The notes under the pieces: generated by a model | What the model saw: the letters and a program-made list of their open reading frames with translations, nothing else | What the model was told of the DNA's origin: nothing | The model's database searches: none | Source: Zasmidium citrigriseum | Taxonomy: Eukaryota; Ascomycota; Dothideomycetes; Mycosphaerellales; Mycosphaerellaceae | Assembly: GCA_002786025.1 (NCBI GenBank) | Contig: NHNW01000004.1 | Coordinates: forward strand, 186,001-250,000 | DNA: 64,000 nt | Direction of reading: 5' to 3' | Made by a program: the position numbers and the translations under genes | In this document: in pieces, positions 52,887 through 63,836 of the stretch | How positions within the stretch are numbered: position 1 is the first letter of the stretch | How the letters are laid out: each line of letters begins with the position of its first letter

Positions 52887-55106
52887 TAAGGATTAAAAGT
52901 TTTTGAGAATAGAAGCATGTTCGGCCGGGCTGGCAACCCACAGCAATGGGAAACGAGTGTAAGATGGGTGAAAGGAAGCGAGGGAAAACGCAAGTGAGCG
53001 AGTGGACGGGCTTACTACTCAACGACGAGCAAGCACCAGGAAGCAAAAAAACGAGCGTGCGTGCGAAGGGCATGTGCTGGAAAAAGAGAAGCCTTCTTCC
53101 AAGGAAAGACCTCGAAAAGACGGGCACCCATTCTATTGCGCAAGTTGTGCACGAGAGATTTCCAAGGACGATGATCCCGGTACAGCAGAGTCGAAATATA
53201 GGGCATGCAAGACCAAGCTCATCTTAGACGCCTGGATGACTTGCGTGTGACCTCGCCCGTGAGATCCGAGCAGTGGCTGAGAAAATGAGAAGGGGGAGAG
53301 TAGGGACAGCGGGATGCCTAGTCATGGAACACACTTCATCGAATATCTCAGACTAGCGCATGTGATCCGCGGAGAACATAGATTACCTTCGTCTTGGGAC
53401 TCACTCCAAAGCCTCTCCTCGGCACCCCCGAATCTTCAACTCTCCACAAGACGACAAATCGGCGCAGACAAGAGTTACCGAGTACGACCTGAAGTTTCAC
53501 ATGCCTGCATCCAGCAATCCCCCATGTGGCGTCGTCTCCCCAAAACGCCACAATCTTATACCACTACCCTGCTATATGCGATTCCGGAAACCTTGAACCC
53601 ACGTCATGTCAAAAGATTGCTGGGTATCGATACGCTATCATCTGTGCGATCCCATCGTGGAGGGTGCGTTCGAAGGACCCGTGCTCGCCTCACTCCCAAT
53701 AAATTAGACGAATGGATCCATTGCGATGTGGTCGAAGAAGTCGTATTCGAAACATTTCAAAGCTCTGACGAGATTCGATCTGTAAACTGAAGGAAACATG
53801 TTGCCGATGTTTGGGCTTCGTTTCTGCTATTCGTCATCGATGGACGGCAAGTAGCAATAAGGTAGTCGATATGTGCGACCAGCAACACTGGGTACTGCAT
53901 ACTAGGGCACTTGTTCACTTCTCAGCATGCGAACAGAGCAGCTGGGTGTTTCGGGTCCGTAGAGGGCATTTTTCCAGGCCTTGCTAATCAAGAATTTCGT
54001 CAACGAGTAGACAACGAATTCAAGAACATGGGAACATGGCGAGGAATCTGATCTTGTATCGAATTAAGTTGATACAGTCTCTACATACCGACATTCAGAA
54101 CAAGAACAAACTCCTGGCTGCCCGAAAACCTGGATAGAGCACAAGCTGCGTTCAATTGCAGCGAACCATCAACTTACAAAAGATGTATTGCCATGCGTTA
54201 AATCTCTTTTGATTTCATGCAGCAGCGACTCTTGATCGCATCAAGCCCAGGGGCTTTTGGGTTACGTGAAGCGCGAGGAATGTGACAAGTAGAGCCAGTA
54301 TGCAAGGTGCTGAAGTGGTTCGTTGTTCGTGTCGGACGTTGGATGTCGAGCAGCGATTTCTGGAAAGTGTGACCTGTCTGCTGTCAGCAAATGATAAGAT
54401 CAAAGAGGGAGTCTGGAAGCGGGCTGGAATGTAGGCTAGACCAGTTGCCGCACGGCCTGGCATGTATGAATGGTGTTGATAGAAGCCTGGTAGATGTGGT
54501 TGATAGGTCTGCCGATAATGTACAGCTGTAAGAGCGTGCTTGCGAATAACCGTAGCTATACTGGGGACGAGCTGGCGAGGCGATATCGAAGCTGGAGGCT
54601 GTGGGCATGTGGATTGTGCAGGCGAGATTGGAGGCGAGACTGGCTGCAGTCATGACGTGAATGGTGTTACGGATGGTCGATTGCGACGTGGTGCCACGGA
54701 AGTTGTGCTCCAAAAGGTGTCCTTGACGAAGACACCGCTGGTTGGCACTGGTGGTCGGTGATGGCGCGCCGAAACTCTTATGGAATGAAAGTTGTCTGAT
54801 CGATTACACTGATTGCCGAGAATTGGTGACAGGGAGGGGCTTCCACTGATGGTGGGAGGCTTGAGGACTCCCAGCGAGCCGCACTGCATCGACGAGCCTT
54901 TCTGAAGCCGCTAATAAAACAAGCAAAGTCGCACCGGGGGAAAGGAAGGTGATGTAGTAGTACAGTCTGAGTGCCGTCGAACTCCGCAAGAACTCCTTGG
55001 ATGCAGTCTGAATCTTGTGATGCTTTCGTGTCGAGCGGCTTGATGCTTTGCCCAAGATGCCTGTCATTAGCATCCAAGGGGCAAATAGCATACCTTGGCC
55101 GCCTGT
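52887..55106. other. gene-poor intergenic region
   Basis: 2.2 kb between two minus-strand genes. The only frame of note is 53314-53790. The first part is the promoter and leader of the membrane-protein gene; the rest holds 3' flank of the Tra2-like gene. No repeat or RNA gene was seen. Confidence 0.5.
53314..53790 (+). CDS. doubtful ORF of 158 codons
   Basis: An ATG-started frame (MPSHGTHFIEYLRLAHVIRG) with mixed composition. The last third (for example LDEWIHCDVVEEVVFETFQS) looks protein-like, the middle less so. No domain, signal or neighbour supports it. A spurious frame is about as likely as a gene. Confidence 0.22.
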   Translation: MPSHGTHFIEYLRLAHVIRGEHRLPSSWDSLQSLSSAPPNLQLSTRRQIGADKSYRVRPEVSHACIQQSPMWRRLPKTPQSYTTTLLYAIPETLNPRHVKRLLGIDTLSSVRSHRGGCVRRTRARLTPNKLDEWIHCDVVEEVVFETFQSSDEIRSVN

Positions 55107-56182
55107 CTAGTCGTAGCGACGTCTGTCGTCGTAGGAGCGCGGTGGTGGGGCATCGCCGTACGGAGCAGCAGCTTCTGGCGGTGGACCACGTGGAGCACGG
55201 TCGTAGCCGCCGCCTCCATAGCCTCCGCCGCGACGCTCGTAACGATCCTCACGGTAGCGGTCAGAACGTGGTGGGCCGCCGTAGTCGTCTCGACGTCCGT
55301 AGCCTCGGTCATCGTAGCGGTCGCGGTAGCCACCTCCGCCACGACGGAAGTCGTCGCGATACGGGCGATCATACCGGTCGCCGCGATATCCTCCGCGTGG
55401 TGGACGGTCGTCTGAGGAAATGTCAGCATGGTAATGGTGAATGCGATGTGGACCAAACGTACCTCTCTTGGGTGGGCCGAAGTACTTGCCCGGAGTTGGG
55501 GTGCGAGGACGAGCACGACGGGCCTTCTCGATGCTCAAGGTCCGGCCCTCGTAGACCTCGCCCTGCAGAGCCTCCTTCGCAGCATCGGCCTCCTCAGCGG
55601 TGTACATCTTCACGAAGCCGAAGCCACGGCTCTCGCGGGTGTGTGGATCGCGCATGATGTTGCACTTCTCGACTTGTCCATACTTCTCAAACAAACGGGA
55701 GACCTCGTCTTCGGTGAGGCGTGGGTGGATTCCGGTAACGAAGAGGTTGGAGCCGGGGTTGGTCGCATCGTCGTCACCGCCGCCGTTCTTCTGGGCTGGT
55801 CGCTCGTCACTTGAAGGAGTCAGTATGTGGTTTGTGAGGGGAGCTTTGGGGGTAGCTCACCGGTCAGCGCGGCCGTTTGCTGGCTCGTCGCGGACACGAA
55901 CATCGCCGTCGCGGTCGAGCTGGGGAGAGCGCGAGCGGTCACGAGCAGCGTAGTCCTCTCTGTCGTCTGTGAAGATTGATGTCAGTATTGACTGACTTGT
56001 CGTTGTGGAAGCGTCGAAGTGGGTGGGCAAGCAGGCGCGAGAGCATCGTCAGCTGGCAGGTGCGCTGCTGTGCTGGCCATGTCCGTTTGCGGAAATCTGC
56101 TGACAGAAGTTGAAGTCGCGAGTGAAGGGTGTGACATACCGTAGGCGCGTGGTTCGGGGTCGTAGGTGTCGAGGTCCGCCAT
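55107..56182 (-). CDS. Tra2-like RRM splicing regulator
   Basis: Four exons on minus (56140-56182, 55861-55966, 55463-55809, 55107-55411) encode 266 residues. The N-terminus is Arg/Asp/Ser-rich (RDRSRSPQLDRDGD). An RRM runs from about residue 70 to 146: RNP2 LFVTGI and RNP1 SRGFGFVKMY, with the Tra2-type linker RARPRTPTPGKYFGPPKR after it. The C-terminus is an RGG/RDY-rich tail (RGGGGYRDRYDDRGYGRR). This layout, RS-like/RRM/Gly-Arg tail, is that of transformer-2-type splicing regulators and their fungal relatives. The intron before the RGG exon splits an Asp codon. Intron 1 is 173 bp, the longest in this gene. Confidence 0.87.
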
Positions 56183-56850
56183 GATGCTGGTGGTACTGTC
56201 GGTGTTGCTTGTGTGGTGTGTTTGCGTCGTTCAACGGGCTGCGTGGCAGGTGAGTGTTTGTAGAGAAGTGCGGCTCGTCGTAGACGACCGACCGGACCGA
56301 ACGTCGTCAGCTGCCGATTTGCTGCTGATGGACAAAGTGACGAGCGGTCCAAAAGTGATGGATCTGCCGCTGTTGAATGTGTTGTTATCGGAAAGGAGTG
56401 TGTGGTGTTGGTGGTGCGACGGGGAAGAGAGAGTGAGGCTGCAGGTGCTTTTGAAAGAAAGCTGGACCGTCCCAAAGAACGCGCCCTTGCAGCGGCTCTT
56501 CCCGCTCTTGCCAATCACGTTAGTGCCAGCGCACGGATCGCTCCTGCCTCTCCGCGGTCAGGCATCAAGATCAGCATATGAGCTTGGTACCACCGCTGAT
56601 TGTGTGAATTGAATCTATCACTTTGCCGGGTCTGCCGCGTTCAGTAATGCAATATGGCACAATCGGAACGACGCACCGTCAGCCGGCTGCAGAGGCTCCG
56701 AGATGCCCAAAGAGAGGGTTCATAAGATTCACTTGAGTCGGAAGATCATATGACAGCAATACAGGTAATACGAAGCGATGAATGCTCCACCTTCTTCCAC
56801 AACGCCACGCTCAAACGATCAGAAAATCATGAAGTGAACTTTCTCTTCCA
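56183..56850. other. intergenic, Tra2-like promoter and separase 3' flank
   Basis: 668 bp between two minus-strand genes. It holds the promoter of the Tra2-like gene at one end and the 3' flank of separase at the other. No gene seen. Confidence 0.5.
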
Positions 56851-59800
56851 TCAATCCCCCAGGTAGACTGGAACTCCATATACCACAGGCGCCGCTCCAT
56901 TCAAATAACGAAGATAGCACGCGTCCCTACTCTTCGCCACAGCCTCGACAAGACTCTGCTTCCTGTCACCATCATTTCTTGGTCTGCTGCGACTCCTGGC
57001 TGGTGTCCGTGCCGGAGCCGGTGTCTTCTTCACTCGGGGAGTCTTTGGCGTTTTGGCAGCCCTCTCTGGCGTCGACGGAGCAGCCAGCTTTTCTCGTTTC
57101 CTTGGAGTCTTGGCTGGTAGTTTTGTCGACTCTTGTTCAGTCCTCCAGAGCCCCCATTCCTCACCGATGGCCAGAGAGAATCGATCAATGTCCTTGTCAG
57201 TAACGTCCCAGAGTGTGGATACCACGGCCATGCACTTGGATCGATCTTCTTCATCACCATGTGAGGTCTGTCCAGCGGCGAGGTACGCAAGAGGAACTGC
57301 AACTGGCTCAAGCTCATCATACTCTGTCGCTGCGCCAGATGAGCATCCCATGAGCCAGACAACTTCGCTACATTTGTCCAGTCGTCTAATGTGCCTTTGC
57401 CCGATGTACTGTGAGCCAGCTCCATGTCCAAAGTACAGAAGCATTGAAGACTCCTCAAGGCTGTTTCGAAAGTCGTCCTCGCTAGGTGCAGTCCCCACGA
57501 TTGAAGACCATCCTGCTCCGTTATTCACTGCCAGATTCGAAAGTGCCGGACCAAGCGTCGTCTCCGTACTCTTCAAATCCGATGATGGGTTCAAAATGTA
57601 GCTGCCCGAACTGCGCGAAACCAGATAGTGGCTCTCCTCATTTCTCACGTGCCTCTTCATCTGTGCCAGTCGATCTCTCAAAGTAAGCATGCTGTCCACC
57701 CGGCTAACGCTGCATTTCTCGAGGCATGGAAGACTCTCCCAAGGGAACGCTTGCAGTCGCTTGTCAAGGACCAGAATCAGATGCGGGTGCTGGCTGCTGT
57801 TCTCATCGACTGATTCATGAGACGTACGCAAAGCATCCAGAACGTCAATAGCCATGCTGTCGAAGTCGATCTCATCGTAGGCATTTCGTTCACCATTGAA
57901 CTGCAGGATGTCGACAATGAAGTATAGCAAGTCAGCTAAGCATTCGTCCAGATCAACTTCGCCATCTTCGTCACTGCCGAGGCCAATGAAGAGCTCCAGA
58001 ATCTGATCGTCCAGTACCAACTTCTTCGATCCCTTCTTAGTGGACTTCCGTGAAGGCAAATGGCGATCCATGACTGACTCGAACGACTTTCTGAAGCGAT
58101 CCAGTGAGCTCTTTTGTGGAGCATGCCGCGAGAAGATGCCCTTGAAACCACCGAGCCATATGTTCTCGATGTTGATGAGCAGCTCTTGAAGTCGTCGATC
58201 AAGCGCTTCTCTCTCGCTCCACCAGTTCGTCTTCGCGCCTTTGGCTTTGGTGTCAAGTGAGTTGTGGCAGCTGTAGTTTGAGAGCGCAATAATATCCTTC
58301 AGCTCTTCCTTGCCCATGTGAAAATCGAAGACCTCTTCGTCTGCTTCATCTGACTTTTGGCGGGAGAAGGGCAATCGTATGATGAGAGGGTTCTGTGTCC
58401 GTCGATATCGAGTAATGTAGAGTTCGTCGCAGGTCTCGTTCAGGCCCATCGAAACAGCTGACCATGAGCTCGGCAGTAGATCGATACATTCATCTCGGAA
58501 GGTCTTTGCTGTCACGCAGGGTGAGGCGGCCTGGGTCGTAGTTGCTGGCCAGGCGAGAGGATCTGGGCTTGTGTAAGAATCTCTATCCTGCTTTGCAATG
58601 ACATTGTAACATTCAGAAGCATTGAGTCTGCCAAGGTCTAGAGAAAATGCCTCTTGCATGGGATGCAAGACTTCCATGGCGTGTGATGATGATGTTGCCG
58701 AGAGTATCATCGAAGCATTAGCCGTCAGTGAGGATTGGACATGGGCATCTGCCGTGCTGAGCGACAGTGGATTCGACGTGTCAGGCACGACACACCTTCT
58801 GGCATCGATCAGCATGTCGTGAAGGGGATTTGCGGGCCTGCTGGCTGGTTTCGCGCCTTTGGTGCGTTTTATGGGTTTTGTAGGGATAACCGCGCTTGTG
58901 GCAGAGACAAGAGATCCCTTCGAACCCAAAGCTGAGAGCCTCCGGTCAAGTGCTTGCAGAGCAGGGAAAGACAAGGTCGATTCCGGCAAGACGTTGAATG
59001 AGAAGTTTGCCTGGAGCTCAGAGAACACCTTTTGCATCATCGACTCATGCTTCACTCGTCGTTGGCTGAACGAGTCCGATAGCAAAGCGGCTAGATCGTT
59101 CACTCTGTCCATGCTTTCTTGATCAGACTGTTCCAGTCTCATGGAGATGAGTATCTTGTCGATGACCATCGTTGCTTCCAGCTTCTCAAGCATGCGTACG
59201 CTTGAAGTCGTCTGTGTGCTCTTGGCTGTCGGTGGTCCAGAGGGTTTTGCAGGCTTCTTGGAGGACACAGGTGCTGCTCTGCTCGTCGCTGGCTTTTGTC
59301 GCGGCTGGCTCGCTGTTGTTCTATTGCGGGCAACATTTACCGGCCGTCGCTGCGATTTCTCATCTACTAATGCGTCAACTGGCTGGCGAGTGTCTGCATC
59401 GAGTTGAGAATCCAGTGTAGTCAGATATTTGTCGGACCGTAGTTGCTTCATCACTGCCTCTGCTTGCTGATAGAAGGTCCTCGCCTCCGCCAAATCTCCT
59501 ATCTTAGCACTTAAAGCGGCCTTGGCTCTGAAGCACTCGACCCTGATCAATGGCGGCACGGTATTGTCTTCATTTGGATCCTGTGCAAGGCATAGCTCGG
59601 CATCTTCGAGCTGACCCGCCGCCGTAAGGAGAAGGCTGCGGTGGTATCGAAGTCGTGATAGTAAATGGCTCGAACCGACGCTCTCGGCAAATTTGATGGC
59701 CTGCTCAGAAGAATAGCTGGCTTCGTTGAAGACTCCGTGATGCACGTAAACGTCGGCAAGATGGGTCAATGCTCGACACAAGAGTCCAGCAAATGGCCAA

Positions 59801-62800
59801 AACGCTGCCCCTTTGCGTTGCCTGTCTTTCGGAGAAGGGCTCTCCCGAGGGGGTTTCAGAACGAGCTTGCTGACTTTGTTGGTGACATTTTCCACGGAGG
59901 TCTCCTCTTTCGCTATGTCGTCTGTTGCGTTGGACGAACTTTGTCCAGAGCGCTCCATACCAGACCAAATGCTATTCATGATCTTCACGGCTCGCTTCGC
60001 AGCAGACAGTGAAGCGTGGGCTGAGCCGCTCTCAAACATCCATTTCGATACAAGGAGCCAGGCACGGCCGAGAAGTAGACGGTATGCACTAGTCTGAAGA
60101 CATTTGGGTGTCCGTGTCTGTAACTCTTCGCGGGCCTGATTGATGATTTCGAGTTGCTTTTGGCAGGCACTCAAGTCTTGCATTGCGAGTTGCTGCTCCG
60201 CTCGGCAGAGAAGAAAGTCGAGATGACCCACGGAAGGCTCATTGCCTTCGACGGCAGACTCTGCCTCAATCAGTCTGTCGCCCGCTCTTTCCGCATACCC
60301 CAGAGAGATGTATGCCCGCGAAAGTCTGACTACACCCTCAACCCGACTGAGGCTTCCATTGCATTCAATCTGAGCAAGGGAGGAGAGCAGTCTCGCAGCC
60401 TTAAGCCGTGTTATGTCCTCGCCGAACATTTCCAGATAGTCGTGGGTGGAAGTAAGCTGCGTTCGCAATAACGAAGGGTTGTCGACGATCTGATCGAGAG
60501 AGATTGTGCCTTCGGTCTTCTTGATATGTGTCTCACAGGCTGCCAGAACTGAGCTCAGGTCGTCTAGGTCTGGTCTGCCATTGTGAAACGCGGTGGCCAA
60601 TCCCAAAGACGCTTTGATGCTCGGCGCGTAGGGCGTCAGGCCTTGATCGTTGCCAAGCTTCGTCTCGTCGATGGCTATGGTTGCGCTGGTGAAAGCAGCC
60701 ACATGGTGAGGCGCTATCAAATCAGGGAATTGCTCTCTGATACAGTAGGCTTGGGTAGCCACTCTCGCGCGTCGCAGTGGGAACGTCTCTGCGTTGTAGA
60801 CTATGGCGAGTTGCCGAAAGTACTCTGGCAGAAGCTTCTTCAGTCCGGCCTGATACTTGGACTTATGCGCAACCTCTAGCGCACACTTAAGCTGCCACTC
60901 AATCAAGGCACCCCTTTCGTCATCATTCAGAGTCTTGTCGTCGACGATGGATTTGGTCGGGTCACTCGAAGTGGACGAAGCGCCTTTCAGTACAACAAGT
61001 TTCAATACTCTGGCCAGTGTCATGGCGGAGCTGAACGACGTCCAGACCAGAGCGACATGAAGGGACGAGAGCTTCTCAGTGATCCTTCGTAGTACTCCAG
61101 ACCGGATGAAAACTTGAGCGGCATCTTTGTTGACCCAGCCGAGCAGGGCGTCGTTTGATCCAGGTTGCGATAAAGCGACCTGAATGACTTCTTGAGCAAC
61201 CTCGGTGCTCTTGCTTGGAAATAGACGAGCATAGCTTGATGCGAAGCCTGCCGCACGCCCAACGAGCCGCTTTTGGACTACCTGGAGCTGATTAGACTCC
61301 GTCGTAGGGCGGTTCTTGATGACGATATCCGCGAGCTCGGCGAAGAGAGTCTCGTAGTCGGAGGCACTGCCAGATAGACTCTCTTGTAGGCTTTCGCAGA
61401 TAGTGTTCATATCTTCACAGAGGACATTCGCGATAGAAGTCGTGGTCTGTTCTTTCAATGTCGCCGATACTCTCCTGGATATTGCAGCCAGCAAACGTGC
61501 ATGCATCTTCTCTAATTCTTTGCAATCGGTCACTGCTCTCTCGGCGAATTCCATTGCTTCCCTATGCAACGAAGCTCGGCTGGCCAAGATTGATAGCGTT
61601 CTCGAGATGATGAATCTGTGACTGCTGAGTTCTGACGACGATGGTTGGGAGACATCCAAAGTCTGGCAGGCTTGTTTGCAGACTTCGAAGACACCACTGT
61701 CGCTTCTCCGTGCTGGCATTCGACGAACTAGAGCGGCTAGACACCTTGAGAATGGCTCCGTCAGCTCCTTCTCAATGTCGATGTTGCGACCCTCCATCTT
61801 CCAGATCTCCTTTCGTAGTTGCAATGATATTGTCTGAAGCTTGAAGACCGTCAAAGGAGAGGGACTCCTGGCTGGGTCTTTGGCTGCCTCGTCCGCTGAA
61901 GAGGCCACATTCGGACATAGTTGGAGGACTGTGCGCGACAACGCGGTGAGCTGCTTCGATGCTTTGGCATGGTCTCCGCCCTCTGCTACCTGCCTCAACA
62001 TGAGACTGGTGGGAGATCCGACACATTCTGATTCCAGGATTTGAAGCACTTCTTCGATCGACTGCGGTTTCTGTGAAGCTGCAATGAGCTGGAGGGCATA
62101 CAGCTGGAGGTTGATGACGAGAGATGATGCTTCGCGACAGGAGTCGAAGTCGATGTTCAATTGCAAGAGGCTTGGAAGCGTCTCGCATTCCGCACGTTGC
62201 GATGCTTTGGTTGGCACGGGCTTCGTAGCTTCGCGATTCGGAAGCACAGTTTCTAGCCGCTTCTTGACAGCTCTCAACTCTTTCGCAGCAAGACTGTGAA
62301 GTTCCAGAGCGATGAGCTTGCCACAAAGCGCGAGCATGCCGGTCTCCAGCTGCAGCCGGGGAGGCTCTGTAACACCAAGCTTTTGAAAGTCGACAGATCG
62401 CAAGAATGAGAAGCCCAGTCTGGCACATTCTCCCGTTGGAGCCAGATATTCTAAGCCATTCGGAGTGCCCGAGATTGAACATTGAGAAGGTCGCCTGCGT
62501 GGTTCTGATTTCTTCGTTGGAGATGGAGTCCTTGGTGTCTCATTTCCGGAGCGAGACTGCAGTGCTCTCTTCGAAGCAGGCGTCATCGACGGTCTTCTCG
62601 GCGTAGATTGGATTTGCGCTGATGACCGCCTGGCATGATTCTTTGGCGGACTCTTAGTAGCATCCGTGAGGACCTTGAGGGCAATGTTGACGACCTGGGT
62701 GGCAAGGGCATATCGCGCCTTGGGAGCGAGACTTCTAGGCTCATCTTCAAGAACCTTGAACGGTTCTTTCTTCGCGTTCCTTGCCGGAGCTTTCGATGCC

Positions 62801-62994
62801 TTTGCTGGTGGTTTCGCGGTTCTCGCTGTTGTTCGTCCGGTATTTCGTGTATCTTGACTCGCAGGTGCTGTTTTGCCTTGAGCTCCAGAAGCTGAGCTCA
62901 GCAGACTTTGCAGTGTTGTGACCGTAGAAGAAGTCGCATTCCCGCCAGATATCGTCGCCTTGACCGACTCCGCCAACGCCTCCGCTGTAGACAT
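56851..62994 (-). CDS. ESP1: separase (cohesin-cleaving protease)
   Basis: A single exon of 2047 residues, starting MSTAEALAESVKATISGGNA; the frame continues upstream without an ATG fit. The long N-terminal part is helical repeat-like (superhelix expected), with a Lys/Ser/Pro-rich segment near residues 60-180. The C-terminal C50 peptidase domain carries the dyad His1857 in LYFGHGAGSQYIG and Cys1884 in EVVWLMGCSSGAA, in the caspase-like order with 27 residues between. Separase cuts the Scc1/Rad21 kleisin at anaphase after securin is destroyed. The size and single-exon structure fit fungal separases (BimB, Cut1, Esp1). After the active site is a basic Lys/Pro/Thr stretch with many TPK and TPR motifs, then the final LNGAAPVVYGVPVYL. 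Securin is not in this window. Confidence 0.95.
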   Translation of the reverse strand: MSTAEALAESVKATISGGNATSSTVTTLQSLLSSASGAQGKTAPASQDTRNTGRTTARTAKPPAKASKAPARNAKKEPFKVLEDEPRSLAPKARYALATQVVNIALKVLTDATKSPPKNHARRSSAQIQSTPRRPSMTPASKRALQSRSGNETPRTPSPTKKSEPRRRPSQCSISGTPNGLEYLAPTGECARLGFSFLRSVDFQKLGVTEPPRLQLETGMLALCGKLIALELHSLAAKELRAVKKRLETVLPNREATKPVPTKASQRAECETLPSLLQLNIDFDSCREASSLVINLQLYALQLIAASQKPQSIEEVLQILESECVGSPTSLMLRQVAEGGDHAKASKQLTALSRTVLQLCPNVASSADEAAKDPARSPSPLTVFKLQTISLQLRKEIWKMEGRNIDIEKELTEPFSRCLAALVRRMPARRSDSGVFEVCKQACQTLDVSQPSSSELSSHRFIISRTLSILASRASLHREAMEFAERAVTDCKELEKMHARLLAAISRRVSATLKEQTTTSIANVLCEDMNTICESLQESLSGSASDYETLFAELADIVIKNRPTTESNQLQVVQKRLVGRAAGFASSYARLFPSKSTEVAQEVIQVALSQPGSNDALLGWVNKDAAQVFIRSGVLRRITEKLSSLHVALVWTSFSSAMTLARVLKLVVLKGASSTSSDPTKSIVDDKTLNDDERGALIEWQLKCALEVAHKSKYQAGLKKLLPEYFRQLAIVYNAETFPLRRARVATQAYCIREQFPDLIAPHHVAAFTSATIAIDETKLGNDQGLTPYAPSIKASLGLATAFHNGRPDLDDLSSVLAACETHIKKTEGTISLDQIVDNPSLLRTQLTSTHDYLEMFGEDITRLKAARLLSSLAQIECNGSLSRVEGVVRLSRAYISLGYAERAGDRLIEAESAVEGNEPSVGHLDFLLCRAEQQLAMQDLSACQKQLEIINQAREELQTRTPKCLQTSAYRLLLGRAWLLVSKWMFESGSAHASLSAAKRAVKIMNSIWSGMERSGQSSSNATDDIAKEETSVENVTNKVSKLVLKPPRESPSPKDRQRKGAAFWPFAGLLCRALTHLADVYVHHGVFNEASYSSEQAIKFAESVGSSHLLSRLRYHRSLLLTAAGQLEDAELCLAQDPNEDNTVPPLIRVECFRAKAALSAKIGDLAEARTFYQQAEAVMKQLRSDKYLTTLDSQLDADTRQPVDALVDEKSQRRPVNVARNRTTASQPRQKPATSRAAPVSSKKPAKPSGPPTAKSTQTTSSVRMLEKLEATMVIDKILISMRLEQSDQESMDRVNDLAALLSDSFSQRRVKHESMMQKVFSELQANFSFNVLPESTLSFPALQALDRRLSALGSKGSLVSATSAVIPTKPIKRTKGAKPASRPANPLHDMLIDARRCVVPDTSNPLSLSTADAHVQSSLTANASMILSATSSSHAMEVLHPMQEAFSLDLGRLNASECYNVIAKQDRDSYTSPDPLAWPATTTQAASPCVTAKTFRDECIDLLPSSWSAVSMGLNETCDELYITRYRRTQNPLIIRLPFSRQKSDEADEEVFDFHMGKEELKDIIALSNYSCHNSLDTKAKGAKTNWWSEREALDRRLQELLINIENIWLGGFKGIFSRHAPQKSSLDRFRKSFESVMDRHLPSRKSTKKGSKKLVLDDQILELFIGLGSDEDGEVDLDECLADLLYFIVDILQFNGERNAYDEIDFDSMAIDVLDALRTSHESVDENSSQHPHLILVLDKRLQAFPWESLPCLEKCSVSRVDSMLTLRDRLAQMKRHVRNEESHYLVSRSSGSYILNPSSDLKSTETTLGPALSNLAVNNGAGWSSIVGTAPSEDDFRNSLEESSMLLYFGHGAGSQYIGQRHIRRLDKCSEVVWLMGCSSGAATEYDELEPVAVPLAYLAAGQTSHGDEEDRSKCMAVVSTLWDVTDKDIDRFSLAIGEEWGLWRTEQESTKLPAKTPRKREKLAAPSTPERAAKTPKTPRVKKTPAPARTPARSRSRPRNDGDRKQSLVEAVAKSRDACYLRYLNGAAPVVYGVPVYLGD

Positions 62995-63155
62995 TATTGC
63001 TGGGTTACTGTCGCATATTCGGTGCTGTACAAGCTGATATGGAGTGTGTTGGAGCCACGCGCCTTCCGCGATGGCCTGGCCTCGGCCTCGGATCAACGAA
63101 GCGGTTGGCCGGGTGACAACCTCACGCCAAGCATCTCGAACTTCGGGGGAGATCG
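62995..63155. promoter_or_regulatory. very short divergent promoter, separase / DUF5321-like gene
   Basis: Only 161 bp separate the separase ATG from the most upstream ATG of the opposite gene (191 bp if the second ATG is used). Both leaders and promoters must overlap. Confidence 0.5.
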
Positions 63156-63836
63156 ATGAGGTTGAAGACAGCCACCAGACACATCATGGCGCCATCAAGA
63201 GCACTCCGGACATCTTCGAATATCTGCGCATCATGCGCCAGGAAGCAAATTCAGCGGCGACAATTCGCAATATCGGCCTCCCGCCCAGTCGCAGAGGGAT
63301 CAAGACTACCACGAGTCGCCAACCCCTCATTCTGGAGTTCCCTGATCCCACGTTTCTTAAGACGACCGACAGATGCCGCCGAAGCTGAGAAACGCGCGAG
63401 AGTCAGAGATGCAGGCGCGGATGAGCGACGGACTGGAATCGCCTTCTTGCTTCTCGGAATTCTGGTTGGATCCAATGCGATCAACATTATCTCGATCCGC
63501 AGAGAAATGCTCAACTTCACACGACAAACCGATGCGAAGCTCGCGACACTACGGGAAGTGGTGCAACGGGTGAAGAATGGCGAGGATGTAGATGTGAAGA
63601 AGGCACTTGGGACGGGTGATCCAGAGCAGGAGAAGGAGTGGGAGCAAGTCATGAAAGAGCTCGAGACTACAGATATGCTGTGGGAAGGACGCAAGAAGAG
63701 AGATGCAAAACGAGCTGAGAAGGCGGAAGAGAGAAGACTGAAGGATGAAGAGAAGAAGCGCGCAAACCAACCTGAGGGCTCAAATGGCGAACCGTCGGGA
63801 CAAGTGAACACATCGAAGCCCAAGTTCTTCATGTGA
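63156..63836 (+). CDS. mitochondrial inner-membrane-like protein, DUF5321 type
   Basis: A single exon of 226 residues from the ATG at 63156; a second in-frame ATG at 63186 (MAPSRALRTSS) is as likely. The N-terminus is Arg/Ser-rich with ARKQIQRRQFAISAS, a mitochondrial presequence. A conserved block SRLPRVANPSFWSSLIPRFL precedes one membrane helix near residues 94-114 (TGIAFLLLGILVGSNAINII). A helical region and a Lys/Arg/Glu-rich C-terminal tail follow. The pattern fits the fungal DUF5321 family as I know it; its function is not established. Confidence 0.75.
   Translation: MRLKTATRHIMAPSRALRTSSNICASCARKQIQRRQFAISASRPVAEGSRLPRVANPSFWSSLIPRFLRRPTDAAEAEKRARVRDAGADERRTGIAFLLLGILVGSNAINIISIRREMLNFTRQTDAKLATLREVVQRVKNGEDVDVKKALGTGDPEQEKEWEQVMKELETTDMLWEGRKKRDAKRAEKAEERRLKDEEKKRANQPEGSNGEPSGQVNTSKPKFFM

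Noticed and set aside
54971..55657. Long plus-strand frame over the Tra2-like gene
   Set aside because: It is the antisense of the RGG-rich tail and RRM exons.
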